Made by a program: the position numbers and the translations under genes
Notes under the pieces: model-generated
Told to the model about the DNA's origin: nothing
The model's database searches: none
The model's input: only the letters and a program-made list of their open reading frames with translations
Assembly (NCBI GenBank): GCA_913048595.1
Contig: CAJWVJ010000003.1
Location: 1 to 46,193 of the forward strand
Reading direction: 5' to 3'
From: an uncultured Alphaproteobacteria bacterium
GTDB lineage: Bacteria > Pseudomonadota > Alphaproteobacteria > Puniceispirillales > Puniceispirillaceae
DNA: 46,193 nucleotides
In this document: piece after piece, positions 24,394-34,698 of the stretch
How positions within the stretch are numbered: the stretch's first letter is position 1
Layout of the letters: every line of letters begins with the position of its first letter

Positions 24394-27357
24394 ATGCCCA
24401 ACGAAACGAAGAAATCACCGCCTGCCGCCTCGCAGATGAATGACAGCAAGGCGCTCACGATTGCTGGCGGTGACATCCATCCGCCGGCGCACGAGACCGT
24501 GGAATCGCGCGCCGAGCCGCGTCTGATCTCGATTCGCGGCGCGCGCGAGCACAATCTGACGGATGTCAGCATCGATCTGCCGCGTGACCGTCTGGTGGTG
24601 CTGACCGGCCTGTCCGGATCGGGCAAATCCTCGCTCGCCTTCGACACCATTTACGCCGAGGGGCAGCGCCGCTACGTCGAATCGCTGTCTGCCTATGCGC
24701 GTCAGTTCCTTGAAATGATGCAGAAGCCCGACGTCGACCTGATCGAGGGTCTGTCGCCGGCCATTTCCATCGAACAGAAGACAACCTCGCGCAATCCGCG
24801 TTCGACCGTCGGCACCGTCACCGAGATCTACGACTACATGCGGCTGTTATGGGCGCGTGTCGGTATTCCCTATTCACCGGCGACAGGACTTCCCATCCGC
24901 AGCCAGACCGTCAGCCAGATGGTCGATATTCTGCTGGCCATGGAAGACGGCACACGGCTCTATCTGCTGGCCCCGGTGGTGCGCGGCCGAAAGGGTGAAT
25001 ATCGCAAGGAGCTTGCCGACTATCACCGCAAGGGCTTCAGCCGTGTGCGGATTGACGGTGAAATCTATGATCTCGACGCGACCCCGGAGCTCGACAAGAA
25101 GCGCAAGCATGATATCGAGCTTGTCGTTGATCGCCTTGTCATCAAGGGCGACCCGGACGAATTGTCCACGCGGCTTGCGGATTCGCTGGAGACGGCGCTG
25201 GCGCTGACCGACGGCCTGGCCTTTGCCGACAATGCCGATACCGGCGAGAGAACAGTGTTTTCGGCGAATTTCGCCTGCCCAGAATCGGGTTTCACCATCG
25301 ACGAAATCGAACCTCGGCTGTTTTCCTTCAACAATCCCTTCGGTGCCTGCCCGGCCTGCGACGGGCTTGGCGTCAGCAGCCATTTCGACGAACAGCTTGT
25401 GGTTCCCGATTCGCAGCAGACGCTGCGGGGCGGTGCGCTGGCGCCCTGGGCCAACAGTAGTTCGCGCTATTACATCCAGACTCTCGAATCGCTGGCGCGG
25501 CAATTCGGCTTCTCTCTCGATCTGCCCTTTGGCGAACTGGACGAGGATGTGCGTTCGATCATTCTCCATGGCTCGGGCAAGGTGCCTGTGACCATGGAGT
25601 TCGATGACGGGATGCGGTCCTACAAGACCACCCGCCCCTTCGAGGGGATCATGCCGAACCTGGCGCGGCGCTACCGCGAGACGGATTCCTCGTGGGTGCG
25701 CGAGGAGCTTGAAAAATTCCGCGCCAACCACCCGTGTGACAGCTGCGGTGGCAAGCGCCTGAAGCCGGAAGCGCTGGCGGTCAGAATCGCCGATTGCGAC
25801 ATTTCGGATATCGCGCGACTGTCCATTGGCGACGCGCGTGACTGGTTCGCCGGCCTTGGCGACAGGCTGAGCGGGCAGGAATCTGAGATTGCCGCCCGCA
25901 TCCTCAAGGAAATCAACGAACGGCTGGGCTTCCTGGTGAATGTCGGACTGTCCTATTTGTCGATGGCGCGCAATTCCGGCACCCTGTCGGGCGGGGAATC
26001 GCAGCGTATCCGCCTTGCCTCGCAGATCGGGTCCGGCCTGACCGGTGTCCTCTATGTTCTGGATGAACCGTCTATTGGCCTTCACCAGCGCGACAACGAC
26101 CGCCTTCTGACCACCCTTGTCCGGCTTCGCGACCTTGGCAATACCGTGCTGGTTGTGGAGCACGACGAGGATTCCATCCGCCTTGCCGATTACGTGATCG
26201 ACATGGGCCCTGGGGCCGGTGTCCATGGCGGCCAGGTGGTCGCCGCCGGAACCCCGGACCAGATCATCGCAAGCGATGGTTCGCTCACCGGCCAGTATCT
26301 GTCAGGCAAGCTTGAAATCGCCGTTCCCGCGTCACGCCGCAAGGCGAAGAAAGGCCGGTTTGTGCGGGTCGAGGGGGCCAGCGGCAACAATCTTCATGAT
26401 GTGACCGTGGATTTCCCGCTTGGCGTGCTGACCTGCGTGACCGGCGTGTCGGGCGGCGGCAAGTCCACGCTGGTTCTTGAAACACTGTGGAAGGGCCTTG
26501 CCCGCCGTCTCCACAAGGCGCGCGAGATGCCGGCACCGCACAAGGCCATCCTTGGCGCGGAGCTTCTCGACAAGGTGGTCGATATCGACCAGTCACCGAT
26601 TGGCAGGACGCCGCGTTCGAACCCGGCAACCTATACCGGCGCCTTCACCCCCATCCGCGAATGGTTTGCCGGCCTGCCGGAATCCAAGGCGCGCGGCTAT
26701 GCGCCGGGGCGTTTCTCGTTCAACGTCAAGGGCGGGCGCTGCGAGGCCTGCCAGGGCGACGGCCTGATCAAGATCGAGATGCACTTCCTTCCCGATGTCT
26801 ATGTCACCTGTGACAGCTGCAAGGGACGCCGCTACAACCGCGAAACACTTGAGATCACCTTCCGTGGAAAGTCCATCGCTGATGTGCTTGAAATGACTGT
26901 GGAAGAAGGTGTTGAATTCTTCAAGGCCGTGCCGTCCATCCGGGAAAAGCTGGAAACCATGTTCCGGGTCGGGCTCGGCTATGTCCGGATTGGTCAGCAG
27001 GCCACCACCCTGTCTGGCGGTGAGGCGCAGCGGGTGAAGCTGTCGAAGGAATTGTCGCGTCGGGCCACCGGCCGTACGGTCTATATTCTCGATGAACCGA
27101 CGACAGGGCTGCACTTCCATGACATCGCCAAGCTGCTGGAGGTGCTTCAGGAACTCGTCGACCAGGGCAACACGGTGATTGTCATCGAACATAACATGGA
27201 CGTCATCAAGACCGCGGATTGGGTTATTGATCTCGGACCGGAAGGTGGTGATGGCGGCGGCATGATTGTTGCCCAGGGCACCCCTGAAGAAGTGGCGACG
27301 GTTGCGGAATCCCACACCGGGACATATCTTGCGCGCATGCTGACCCACGAGACCTGA
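24394..27357 (+). CDS. uvrA: excinuclease ABC subunit A
   Basis: A 987-residue ATPase that finds DNA lesions with UvrB in nucleotide excision repair. ATG 24394 is preferred; a GTG 36 bases upstream is in frame. About 40 residues precede the usual start ([15 protein letters not shown]), a small extension. Both ABC modules are complete: Walker [10 protein letters not shown] (72-80) and GVSGGGKST, signatures LSGGESQR and LSGGEAQR, and two zinc modules with paired CxxC ([16 protein letters not shown] and [16 protein letters not shown]). trmFO follows after five bases. Confidence 0.97.
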   Translation: MPNETKKSPPAASQMNDSKALTIAGGDIHPPAHETVESRAEPRLISIRGAREHNLTDVSIDLPRDRLVVLTGLSGSGKSSLAFDTIYAEGQRRYVESLSAYARQFLEMMQKPDVDLIEGLSPAISIEQKTTSRNPRSTVGTVTEIYDYMRLLWARVGIPYSPATGLPIRSQTVSQMVDILLAMEDGTRLYLLAPVVRGRKGEYRKELADYHRKGFSRVRIDGEIYDLDATPELDKKRKHDIELVVDRLVIKGDPDELSTRLADSLETALALTDGLAFADNADTGERTVFSANFACPESGFTIDEIEPRLFSFNNPFGACPACDGLGVSSHFDEQLVVPDSQQTLRGGALAPWANSSSRYYIQTLESLARQFGFSLDLPFGELDEDVRSIILHGSGKVPVTMEFDDGMRSYKTTRPFEGIMPNLARRYRETDSSWVREELEKFRANHPCDSCGGKRLKPEALAVRIADCDISDIARLSIGDARDWFAGLGDRLSGQESEIAARILKEINERLGFLVNVGLSYLSMARNSGTLSGGESQRIRLASQIGSGLTGVLYVLDEPSIGLHQRDNDRLLTTLVRLRDLGNTVLVVEHDEDSIRLADYVIDMGPGAGVHGGQVVAAGTPDQIIASDGSLTGQYLSGKLEIAVPASRRKAKKGRFVRVEGASGNNLHDVTVDFPLGVLTCVTGVSGGGKSTLVLETLWKGLARRLHKAREMPAPHKAILGAELLDKVVDIDQSPIGRTPRSNPATYTGAFTPIREWFAGLPESKARGYAPGRFSFNVKGGRCEACQGDGLIKIEMHFLPDVYVTCDSCKGRRYNRETLEITFRGKSIADVLEMTVEEGVEFFKAVPSIREKLETMFRVGLGYVRIGQQATTLSGGEAQRVKLSKELSRRATGRTVYILDEPTTGLHFHDIAKLLEVLQELVDQGNTVIVIEHNMDVIKTADWVIDLGPEGGDGGGMIVAQGTPEEVATVAESHTGTYLARMLTHET

Positions 27358-27362
27358 TTCTG

Positions 27363-28748
27363 ATGACCAGAAGCCCAGCAGACGAACACGCCATCCATGT
27401 GATTGGCGGCGGCCTTGCCGGAAGCGAAGCCGCCTTCCAGATCGCCCAGCGCGGCGTTCCCGTCATCCTTCACGAGATGCGCCCGGTCCGGATGACGGAC
27501 GCGCATCAGACAGAAGGGCTTGCCGAGCTTGTCTGTTCGAACAGCTTCCGCTCCGACGATGCCGAATCCAACGCTGTTGGCGTGCTGCATGAGGAAATGC
27601 GGATGATGGGGTCGGTCATCATGACCGCGGCCGACCGGCACAAGGTACCGGCCGGCGGCGCGCTGGCCGTTGACCGCGACGGTTTCTCGCAAGGGGTCCA
27701 GCAAATTCTGTCTGACCACCCGATGATCACCATTGCCCGCGGCGAAGTTACCGAGATACCCGAGGACTGGATCAACGTCATTGTCGCCACCGGCCCCCTC
27801 ACCTCGCCGGCGCTGGCGCAGATGGTGCGCGATGTCGGCGGCGAGGCGGATCTGGCCTTCTTCGATGCCATCGCGCCGATCATTCATTACGACAGCATCG
27901 ACATGGACCGCGCCTGGTTCCAGTCCCGCTATGACAAATCCACCGATGGCGGCTACGGCAAGGACTACATCAACTGTCCGATGGACAAGGCGCAATACGA
28001 CAATTTCATCGAATCGCTTCTGACCGGCGAGAAGATGAGCTTTCGCGAATGGGAGGAAAACACCCCCTACTTCGAAGGCTGCATGCCGATCGAGGTGATG
28101 GCGTCGCGCGGCCACGAAACCCTGCGGTTTGGCCCGATGAAGCCTGTTGGCCTGACCAACGCGCATGACGGCAGCCGCCCGCATGCGGTGATCCAGCTTC
28201 GCCAGGACAACGCCCTTGGCACGCTCTACAACATGGTCGGGTTCCAGACGAAGCTGAAATATGCCGAGCAGGTGCGTATTTTCCAGACCATTCCGGGTCT
28301 TGAGGAGGCGCAGTTTGCCCGCCTTGGCGGACTGCACCGCAACACCTTTATCAACTCGCCGCGGCTTCTTGACGAACAGCTTCGCATGAAGGCGCGCCCG
28401 TCGCTTCGCTTCGCGGGCCAGATCACAGGCGTTGAAGGCTACATCGAATCGGCCGCCATCGGCCTGATGACCGGGATCATGGCGGCCGCGCAGGCGACCG
28501 GCAGCGAGTGGACGCCGCCACCGGTGGACACCGCGCATGGCGCGCTGCTGGCGCATATCACCGGTGGTGCGGATGCCGATACCTTCCAGCCGATGAATGT
28601 GAATTTCGGGCTGTTTCCGCCGATCGATCTGGTGATCACGCCGAATGGCAAGAAGCGCAAGCTTCGCGGGCGCGAACGCAAGGCGGCCTATGCCAGCCGT
28701 GCGCTGGCCTCGTTCACCGGCTGGTCGTCGATGATGATGGCAGCCTGA
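27363..28748 (+). CDS. trmFO: folate/FAD-dependent tRNA (uracil-54-C5)-methyltransferase
   Basis: A 461-residue flavoprotein that makes ribothymidine at tRNA position 54 using methylenetetrahydrofolate. The FAD-binding motif [17 protein letters not shown] lies at about 11-27; [17 protein letters not shown] and [15 protein letters not shown] are family signatures containing the catalytic Cys residues. This folate-type enzyme is typical of Firmicutes and Alphaproteobacteria. It lies five bases after uvrA and probably shares its transcript. Its 3' end overlaps the convergent phytoene-synthase-like gene by 35 bases. Confidence 0.96.
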   Translation: MTRSPADEHAIHVIGGGLAGSEAAFQIAQRGVPVILHEMRPVRMTDAHQTEGLAELVCSNSFRSDDAESNAVGVLHEEMRMMGSVIMTAADRHKVPAGGALAVDRDGFSQGVQQILSDHPMITIARGEVTEIPEDWINVIVATGPLTSPALAQMVRDVGGEADLAFFDAIAPIIHYDSIDMDRAWFQSRYDKSTDGGYGKDYINCPMDKAQYDNFIESLLTGEKMSFREWEENTPYFEGCMPIEVMASRGHETLRFGPMKPVGLTNAHDGSRPHAVIQLRQDNALGTLYNMVGFQTKLKYAEQVRIFQTIPGLEEAQFARLGGLHRNTFINSPRLLDEQLRMKARPSLRFAGQITGVEGYIESAAIGLMTGIMAAAQATGSEWTPPPVDTAHGALLAHITGGADADTFQPMNVNFGLFPPIDLVITPNGKKRKLRGRERKAAYASRALASFTGWSSMMMAA

Positions 28749-29322
28749 TCCCGAACCGCCAGCCCAGCATCCGCCAGATCAGCAGCGGGTCTTCCCGCTG
28801 GCCTGCGCCATTCTGGCGGTGCCGCGCCAGCACCCCCATCATCCAGACCCATCTGGTCTGTCCCCTAGACAGCAGATGCAGGGCTTCATCACCGACCATC
28901 GCGCCAGGCTGCGCCAGCGCATGTCCTACCTGTTCGGCGGCGGCAGCCTGATCCGGCACCAGCAAGGCGAGCAACGCCCCCCAGCAGCCGCCGGCATCCT
29001 CCGGCGCGCTGGCAAGCCTGTCCTGCCATAACCCGACCTGCGACACCAGATCATCCGCCCGCACGGCGGCGGCATCGATATGGGCGATCAGCCTTTCCAT
29101 CAGCGGCACCGATTCATGCCGGCGGGTCTCGATGGCCTCAACCCACCATTGCAGGCGGATGGCCGCCAGCATCGGTTCCGATGCAAGACGAAGGGCGTTT
29201 TCCGATTCGATGGCCAGATGAAGCCGGTCGGCGATCAGCTCGCGCTGCGCGGGCGGCGCGAACAGAAGCGCCAGGGCAATGTCGGGGTCGCTGGCACGAA
29301 GCGCCTGCCAGCCGCCGGTCAT
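28714..29322 (-). CDS. squalene/phytoene synthase-family protein (NDUFAF6-like)
   Basis: A 202-residue protein starting at ATG 29322, which overlaps the upstream stop as ATGA. It has the all-helical prenyl-synthase pattern, with [44 protein letters not shown], but is shorter than true synthases and lacks clear DxxxD substrate motifs. The closest known relatives in function are mitochondrial NDUFAF6 proteins, which help assemble complex I and are catalytically degenerate. The linkage to a Mth938-like gene (NDUFAF3 relative) and to secDF supports this. No isoprenoid genes are nearby. It overlaps trmFO tail-to-tail. Confidence 0.72.
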   Translation of the reverse strand: MTGGWQALRASDPDIALALLFAPPAQRELIADRLHLAIESENALRLASEPMLAAIRLQWWVEAIETRRHESVPLMERLIAHIDAAAVRADDLVSQVGLWQDRLASAPEDAGGCWGALLALLVPDQAAAAEQVGHALAQPGAMVGDEALHLLSRGQTRWVWMMGVLARHRQNGAGQREDPLLIWRMLGWRFGIRLPSSSTTSR

Positions 29323-29702
29323 GGCAGGGCGACGAGCGCCGCGGCCGCCGCGCGTCCCTCGCTCATCAGGACGTTCCATGTCCGGCAGGCCGCCGCTGTC
29401 GACAGCACCTCGAAGGCGACACCGCTGGCGCGAAGTGCGGTGCCAAGCTCGGCGAAGGGATGCATCGGTGCCTCGCCCGCGCCCAGAATCAGCAAAGGCG
29501 GCGGCGTCTCTCCCATCAGGGCAAGCAGATCATCGGCGCTCAGCGAATCGAGATCGGCCGGCACCTGCCAGCTCATCGCCTGACGCGGCAGCAGAAACAG
29601 ATCACCGGCATAACGTTCCCGCGATACGCGGAAGCCGCCATCGCCATAGCCGTGAATCAGCTGAAGGTCGCTGCCGTCGCCAAAGGTTCTGACCTCGACC
29701 AT
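29319..29702 (-). CDS. Mth938-like domain protein (NDUFAF3/DUF498 family)
   Basis: A 127-residue protein. The fold signature includes GDGGFRVSRERYAGDLFLLP near the N-terminus and ILGAGEAPMHPF and EVLSTAAACRTWNVLMSEGR further on, as in Mth938-like proteins. The mitochondrial member NDUFAF3 is a complex I assembly factor, and a conserved neighbourhood with secDF in Alphaproteobacteria is known for it. The gene follows secF after eight bases and overlaps the phytoene-synthase-like gene. A role in membrane-complex assembly is inferred. Confidence 0.85.
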   Translation of the reverse strand: MVEVRTFGDGSDLQLIHGYGDGGFRVSRERYAGDLFLLPRQAMSWQVPADLDSLSADDLLALMGETPPPLLILGAGEAPMHPFAELGTALRASGVAFEVLSTAAACRTWNVLMSEGRAAAAALVALP

Positions 29703-29710
29703 GACGCGGT

Positions 29711-30646
29711 TCAGTCCTCGTCCGTGACGGCACCCGGATCGTCATCCTCGTCGAAGGACTTCTTCAGATCGAAAAAGCCCAGCATGCCGACAGCGACGAA
29801 GACCGAGGAATAGGTTCCGATCAGCACACCCCACATCATGGCAAGGGCAAAGTCGCGGAGGACAGCCCCGCCAAACAGAACGATGGCAAGAAGCGCAAGG
29901 CCGGTGGTTACCGATGTCATCACCGTGCGCGACAATGTCTCGTTCAGCGACATGTTCAGGATGGCGCGCTGGTCATAGGACTTGTAGCGGCGCAGATTTT
30001 CCCGAACACGGTCAAAGACCACCACCGTGTCATTGATCGAATAGCCGGCGATGGTCAGGATCGCCGCCACCGTGGCCAGATTGAATTCAAAGCTCGTCAG
30101 CGCGAAAAGCCCTATGGTGGACAGCACGTCATGCGCCAGCGCCATGATGGCGGCGATGGAAAACTGCCATTCGAACCGGAACCAGATATAGACCATGATG
30201 GCCAGCAGCGCGCAGACCACGGCAAGCACGCCCTTTTCCGCCAGCTCGGCGCCAACCGTCGGGCCGACAAATTCGGTCCGGCGAATCTCGTAGTTCGCGC
30301 CGAGGGTGCTGGTGATCCGCTCGATCGCGGCGATCTGGGCGGCCTCGTCGCCATCCTGCCGTTGCACACGGACCAGCACATCCGTCTCGCTGCCAAATCC
30401 CTGAAGGCTGATATCGCCAAGGCCAAGCTTGCCAAGGTCGCTGCGGACACCCGCGATGTCGGCCGGTCCCTGGCTATTGCGTGCCTCGATCAGGATGCCG
30501 CCCCGGAAATCAATGCCAAGGTTCAACCCGATGACGGCGAACATGGCGATGGATGCCGCCACCAGAAGGCCGGAGAACCCAAGCGCCGGCATCCGCAGGC
30601 GCAGGAAATCGATCTTGGTTTCGCTAGGGACAAGTTTCAGCCGCAT
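29711..30646 (-). CDS. secF: protein translocase subunit SecF
   Basis: A 311-residue inner-membrane protein with six membrane segments and the family motifs IDFRGGILIE after the first segment and GYSINDTVVVFDRVREN. It works with SecD and YajC at the SecYEG channel, using the proton gradient to pull proteins out on the periplasmic side. ATG 30646 sits behind AGGAGGGG, which overlaps the secD stop. Confidence 0.96.
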   Translation of the reverse strand: MRLKLVPSETKIDFLRLRMPALGFSGLLVAASIAMFAVIGLNLGIDFRGGILIEARNSQGPADIAGVRSDLGKLGLGDISLQGFGSETDVLVRVQRQDGDEAAQIAAIERITSTLGANYEIRRTEFVGPTVGAELAEKGVLAVVCALLAIMVYIWFRFEWQFSIAAIMALAHDVLSTIGLFALTSFEFNLATVAAILTIAGYSINDTVVVFDRVRENLRRYKSYDQRAILNMSLNETLSRTVMTSVTTGLALLAIVLFGGAVLRDFALAMMWGVLIGTYSSVFVAVGMLGFFDLKKSFDEDDDPGAVTDED

Positions 30647-30655
30647 CGACCCCTC

Positions 30656-32212
30656 CTACAGAACCAGTTCGCGCGGGCGCTTGCGCTCAAGCCATATGAT
30701 GATCAGCATCCGCGTCACCATCACCGCAGTGAACAGCGAGGTGGCGATGCCAATGGACAAGGTGACGGCGAAGCCCTTGATCGGGCCGGATCCGAAAACA
30801 TAGAGGAACAGCGCGGCAAACAGCGTTGTCAGGTTCGAATCGATGATGGTCGAGATGGCCCGTCGGTAGCCGCCTTCGATGGCGGCCATGACATTGCGGC
30901 CGCGGCGCAGCTCTTCCCTGATCCGTTCAAAGACAAGGACGTTGGCGTCAACCGCCATGCCCATGGTCAGAACAATGCCGGCAATGCCGGGAAGTGTCAG
31001 CGTCGCCTGAATGGCGGACAGGGCACCGAGGATCAGCACCACATTCACCGCCAGCGCGATATCGGCCAGAAGACCGAACAGCCCATAGCTGAGGATCATG
31101 AACACGATCACCAGCAGCAGCCCCACGATGGCCGCGATCTGGCCTGCGGCGACGGAATCAGCGCCAAGGCCGGGCCCAATGGAGCGTTCCTCCATCACAA
31201 TCAGCGGTGCCGGAAGGGCACCGGCCCGCAGGATCAGCGACAACTCATTGGTCTCGGCGACCGAAAAACTGCCGGTAATCTGGCCATTGCCGAAAATCTG
31301 CGACTGGATGGTCGGTGCCGACACCACCTTGCCGTCCAGCACGATGGCGAAGGGCCGGCCGATATTGGCACCGGTAACGCGGCCAAACTTCTTCGCCCCC
31401 TCGGCGTTGAGCGTGAAGCTGACCGCCGGCTGGTTGTTCTGGTCAAAGCTGGCCTGCGCGGTTTCCAGCAGTTCGCCGCTGACCATCACGCGCTTCTCGA
31501 CCACATAAAACTGGCCGTCATCATCATCACCGGGCAGCAGCACGGTGCCAGGCGGGACGCGGCCGCGTGATTTGGCTTCCGCGCCGGTGATCGAGGTGTC
31601 GACAAGCTGGAATGTCAGCTTGGCCGTGCGGCCAAGAAGCCGTTTGATCTCCTCGGGATCATCGACACCGGGAAGCTGGACCAGAATCCGGTCGCTTCCC
31701 TGACGCTGGATAACCGGCTCCTTGGTGCCGTCCGGATCGATCCGGCGGCGGATGATTTCCATCGACTGCTCGATTGTCGATGTCTGCAGCGCCACAAGAC
31801 CGGGCTCGCTATATTCGATACGGTATTCGCCGCCCTCGTCGACGATATCGACAAACCGGCTGAATTCCTGGAACACCTCGCGCGCGCCGGCGGCATCATC
31901 GGCGTTGCGAAGGCTGACCCGCACCTGCGCGCCGCGGACATCAAGCCCGCTGAACCGGATTTTCCGCTCGCGGAATTCCTGCCGGATGGTCTCGGCGATG
32001 CCCTCAAGCCGTTCCTCGACCACGACATCCATATCGACCCGCAGCAGCAGATGCGAGCCGCCCTGAAGGTCAAGGCCAAGATTGATTTTCTGGCCAGGCA
32101 GGATGCCAGCGCCCTCACGGTCACCGGGGATCAGGTTTGGCGCGGCATAGATGGTGCCAAGCGCCGCCACAAGGATGACAAGGGTCTTTTTCCAGGCCTC
32201 AAACTGCAGCAT
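30656..32212 (-). CDS. secD: protein translocase subunit SecD
   Basis: A 518-residue partner of SecF with one N-terminal membrane segment, a large periplasmic part starting KINLGLDLQGGSHLLL, and five C-terminal membrane segments containing GMAVDANVLVFERIREEL. Length is within the range of alphaproteobacterial SecD. Upstream lies yajC with a hairpin between them. It ends in TAG, one of several genuine TAG stops in the window. Confidence 0.96.
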   Translation of the reverse strand: MLQFEAWKKTLVILVAALGTIYAAPNLIPGDREGAGILPGQKINLGLDLQGGSHLLLRVDMDVVVEERLEGIAETIRQEFRERKIRFSGLDVRGAQVRVSLRNADDAAGAREVFQEFSRFVDIVDEGGEYRIEYSEPGLVALQTSTIEQSMEIIRRRIDPDGTKEPVIQRQGSDRILVQLPGVDDPEEIKRLLGRTAKLTFQLVDTSITGAEAKSRGRVPPGTVLLPGDDDDGQFYVVEKRVMVSGELLETAQASFDQNNQPAVSFTLNAEGAKKFGRVTGANIGRPFAIVLDGKVVSAPTIQSQIFGNGQITGSFSVAETNELSLILRAGALPAPLIVMEERSIGPGLGADSVAAGQIAAIVGLLLVIVFMILSYGLFGLLADIALAVNVVLILGALSAIQATLTLPGIAGIVLTMGMAVDANVLVFERIREELRRGRNVMAAIEGGYRRAISTIIDSNLTTLFAALFLYVFGSGPIKGFAVTLSIGIATSLFTAVMVTRMLIIIWLERKRPRELVL

Positions 32213-32249
32213 GGGCAGAAGCTTTCTTCAAAGGGCGCGAAACCACGAA

Positions 32250-32268
32250 ACGGCACCATCGGTGCCGT
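32250..32268 (-). other. hairpin between yajC and secD
   Basis: ACGGCACC and GGTGCCGT form a perfect 8-bp stem with a three-base loop, symmetrical on both strands. No T-run follows on the minus strand, so it is not a standard terminator. It may be a processing or stability element setting different levels of YajC and SecD from one transcript. Confidence 0.5.
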
Positions 32269-32277
32269 CACGCAGGG

Positions 32278-32610
32278 TCAGGATTTGGCGTCGGACTTCG
32301 GCTCGGTCTTGCTGCGGACATCGGCAATCATCGTCCGCACCACATTGACCTTCACATCCTTGGTGATCTCGACCTCGATGGTCTCGCTGTCATCAACGGC
32401 CTTGATGACGGTACCCATGATGCCGCCATTGGTGACGATCTTGTCGCCACGACGGACAGCGGCCAGCATTTCCTTATGCTGTTTGGCGCGCTTCTGCTGC
32501 GGCCGGATCAGAAGGAAATAGAAAATGATCATCACAAGGATGATCGGCATCAGGCCGAGGCCGCCTTCGGCGAAGCCTCCCGATTGCGCAAAGGCGGGGG
32601 TGATCAACAT
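32278..32610 (-). CDS. yajC: Sec translocase accessory protein YajC
   Basis: A 110-residue protein from ATG 32610 with one membrane segment (IILVMIIFYFLLIRPQQKR, the RPQ-KR stop-transfer motif of YajC) and a cytoplasmic domain containing GDKIVTNGGIMGTV. It binds the SecDF complex. Longer in-frame starts reach 32769 but add residues unlike the family. Confidence 0.95.
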   Translation of the reverse strand: MLITPAFAQSGGFAEGGLGLMPIILVMIIFYFLLIRPQQKRAKQHKEMLAAVRRGDKIVTNGGIMGTVIKAVDDSETIEVEITKDVKVNVVRTMIADVRSKTEPKSDAKS

Positions 32611-32649
32611 ATCGTCCAGTCTCCAGACGTGGGTTTTGAAACTGTCCGC

Positions 32650-32678
32650 ACCATAAACACCAAGATGCCAATGGGCAA
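32650..32678 (-). promoter_or_regulatory. candidate yajC-secDF promoter
   Basis: Minus-strand -35 TTGCCC (32678-32673), 17-bp spacer, -10 TATGGT (32655-32650). The start of transcription would be about 33 bases before yajC, placing all five downstream genes in one operon. Pattern match only. Confidence 0.42.
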
Positions 32679-32757
32679 TAAACATCCCGTTCCGGCGCGG
32701 AAGTTTCGCGTCTGCCCCGGACACCTTGCCGGCCGGCCCTGACATGGTCACATGGCA

Positions 32758-32782
32758 AGGTGCCATCACAGTTGTGGCACCT
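32758..32782. promoter_or_regulatory. inverted repeat upstream of the DUF815 gene
   Basis: AGGTGCCA (32758-32765) and TGGCACCT (32775-32782) form a perfect 8-bp inverted repeat around nine bases. It ends 24 bases before the ATG of the ATPase gene. It could be an operator or a leader hairpin. It has no T-run. Confidence 0.4.
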
Positions 32783-32806
32783 GTCCGCCCCTGCTAGATT
32801 TCCGCC

Positions 32807-33682
32807 ATGACCGAGACAAATACCGATTCCGAGTTCCTTCGTCATCTCGAACGCATCGCCAATGCCCTCGAGACATTCAGCCCGACCGACCCGACCCCGT
32901 CCGATCTGGAGCCGGCATCGGCCTATGTCTGGAACCAGGGCAGCCGCCGTCTTGCCGCTGTGACACGGGTCAACCGCGTGGATTTGAAGCTGCTGTGCGG
33001 CATTGACTACCAGCGCGACACGCTTCTCTCCAATACAATCGCCTTCGTACGCGGGCTTCCTGCCAACAACGCACTGTTGTGGGGCGCGCGCGGCACCGGA
33101 AAATCATCGCTTGTGAAGGCTGTTCACGGCACCGTCACCGACCGCGGTATGGATTGCGCGCTTGTCGAAATCCATCGTGAGGACATAGATGACCTGCCAT
33201 TCCTGATGAGCTATCTGGCGAAGATCGACCGGCGGTTCATCGTCTATACCGACGATCTGACCTTCGATCAGGGCGACAGCAGCTACAAATCGCTGAAAGC
33301 CGCGCTGGATGGCGGCGTTGAGGGCCGGCCGGACAATGTGATTTTCTACGCGACCTCGAACCGGCGTCACCTGATGCCGCGCCAGATGATCGAGAATGAG
33401 CGCTCGACAGCCATCAACCCGTCTGAGAGCGTCGAGGAAAGCGTCTCGCTGTCGGACAGGTTCGGATTGTGGGTCGGCTTTCATTCGATCGACCAGGACA
33501 CCTTCTTCGAGATCATCGAAGGCTATGTCATGCATTTCGGGATCAATGCCGATCCGGCAGATGTGCGGCGCGAGGCGCTTGCCTGGTCGATGGAACGCGG
33601 ATCCCGCTCCGGACGTGTCGCCTGGCAGTTCATCATTGATCTGGCCGCGCGGACCGAAACCGACATCACGAAGGTAAAATAA
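32807..33682 (+). CDS. DUF815 family AAA-type ATPase
   Basis: A 291-residue ATPase with Walker A GARGTGKSS (about 95-103) and a Walker-B-like FIVYTDDLTF. The order of motifs, including NVIFYATSNRRHLMPR and the later SDRFGLWVGFHSID, is that of the DUF815 family of AAA proteins. The family is common in Alphaproteobacteria next to yajC/secDF, here divergently. Its biological role is not established. The ribosome site is weak. Confidence 0.85.
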   Translation: MTETNTDSEFLRHLERIANALETFSPTDPTPSDLEPASAYVWNQGSRRLAAVTRVNRVDLKLLCGIDYQRDTLLSNTIAFVRGLPANNALLWGARGTGKSSLVKAVHGTVTDRGMDCALVEIHREDIDDLPFLMSYLAKIDRRFIVYTDDLTFDQGDSSYKSLKAALDGGVEGRPDNVIFYATSNRRHLMPRQMIENERSTAINPSESVEESVSLSDRFGLWVGFHSIDQDTFFEIIEGYVMHFGINADPADVRREALAWSMERGSRSGRVAWQFIIDLAARTETDITKVK

Positions 33683-33725
33683 CGCCGGCAGGCTGACGGA
33701 CTGACTGTAACGCAAGGCTGACGGG

Positions 33726-34679
33726 TCAGGCGATCAGGGTCCGAGGATCGACAGGTTCGCGCGCCTTGCGGATTTCGAAATGCAGCTGCGGTGTGTCGAC
33801 CTTGCCGGACAGTCCGACCGTCGCAATCTGCTGGCCGGCCTCGATCACATCGCCCTCGCGCACCATGACATCGCCAAGATGCGCGTAGGCGGTGATGATG
33901 CCGCCATCATGCTTGACCAGCACAAGCGTTCCGAACGACTTGATCTCGCGACCGACAAAGGCAACCGTGCCCCGCGCCGAGGCCCGCACCGCCGCGCCTT
34001 CCGTCGCCGCGATATTGACCCCGTCATTATGAACGCCGCGCGCCGCCGGGCCGAATTCGGCGATGATCTCGCCCTCGACAGGCCAGCGGAAGGCACCGGT
34101 GCCCGACGGCGCGACAAACCGCTTGCGCGGGACGCCGGACGGCGCCGCGGCAACCTTTGGGGCCAGCGCGGCAACATTTGTGACCGTTGCATCGGGGGCG
34201 GAATCAAGAACCGAGAAATCCTGGCTAGCCGGCAGAATCAAACGCTGGCCAACCCGCAATTCGAACGGCACTTCAAGCCCGTTCGCCTCGGCAAGCTGAT
34301 ACTGGCTGACGGCATAGCGTTGAGAAATGGTATAGATGCTGTCCTCGGGTCCGACAAGATGGGTCCGCTGCGGCGTCAGGCGAAGCTGCTGCCCTGGGAA
34401 AACGCTGTAGGGCGGGCCGATCTGGTTGTCGGAGATGATCGATGTCGGCGGTACGCCATAGCGCGCCGCAAGCGCATAGACCGTGTCCCCCTCGCGAACC
34501 GTCACCATGCCGTCAGGCGGAATGGCCTCGGCAGGCTGGCGAAGCGGCGCGACAAGAAGCGGTGCCGGCGTGTCACGCGTCATCGAAAGTTTGGGAACAC
34601 CGCACCCGGCCAGCGGCAGCCCAGCAACAAGCACCAGGATCAGTGCTGGCCGAATGATCGGTTTATGTGTCGAGACCAT
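33726..34679 (-). CDS. LysM/M23 lipoprotein, degenerate (NlpD/DipM-like amidase activator)
   Basis: A 317-residue lipoprotein from ATG 34679 (AGGA six bases upstream); lipobox LPLAGC with Cys26. Two LysM peptidoglycan-binding motifs (TVREGDTVYALAARYGV and HLVGPEDSIYTISQRYAV) are followed by an M23 domain. The zinc site is broken: the usual HxGxD reads NDGVN and the usual HLH reads QLHFE. It is therefore probably not a peptidase but an activator of cell-wall amidases, like NlpD, EnvC and DipM. It follows pcm and surE, the same grouping as around E. coli nlpD; no rpoS follows, as expected in Alphaproteobacteria. Confidence 0.88.
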   Translation of the reverse strand: MVSTHKPIIRPALILVLVAGLPLAGCGVPKLSMTRDTPAPLLVAPLRQPAEAIPPDGMVTVREGDTVYALAARYGVPPTSIISDNQIGPPYSVFPGQQLRLTPQRTHLVGPEDSIYTISQRYAVSQYQLAEANGLEVPFELRVGQRLILPASQDFSVLDSAPDATVTNVAALAPKVAAAPSGVPRKRFVAPSGTGAFRWPVEGEIIAEFGPAARGVHNDGVNIAATEGAAVRASARGTVAFVGREIKSFGTLVLVKHDGGIITAYAHLGDVMVREGDVIEAGQQIATVGLSGKVDTPQLHFEIRKAREPVDPRTLIA

Positions 34680-34698
34680 TCCTGTTCCTGTAATCTTG

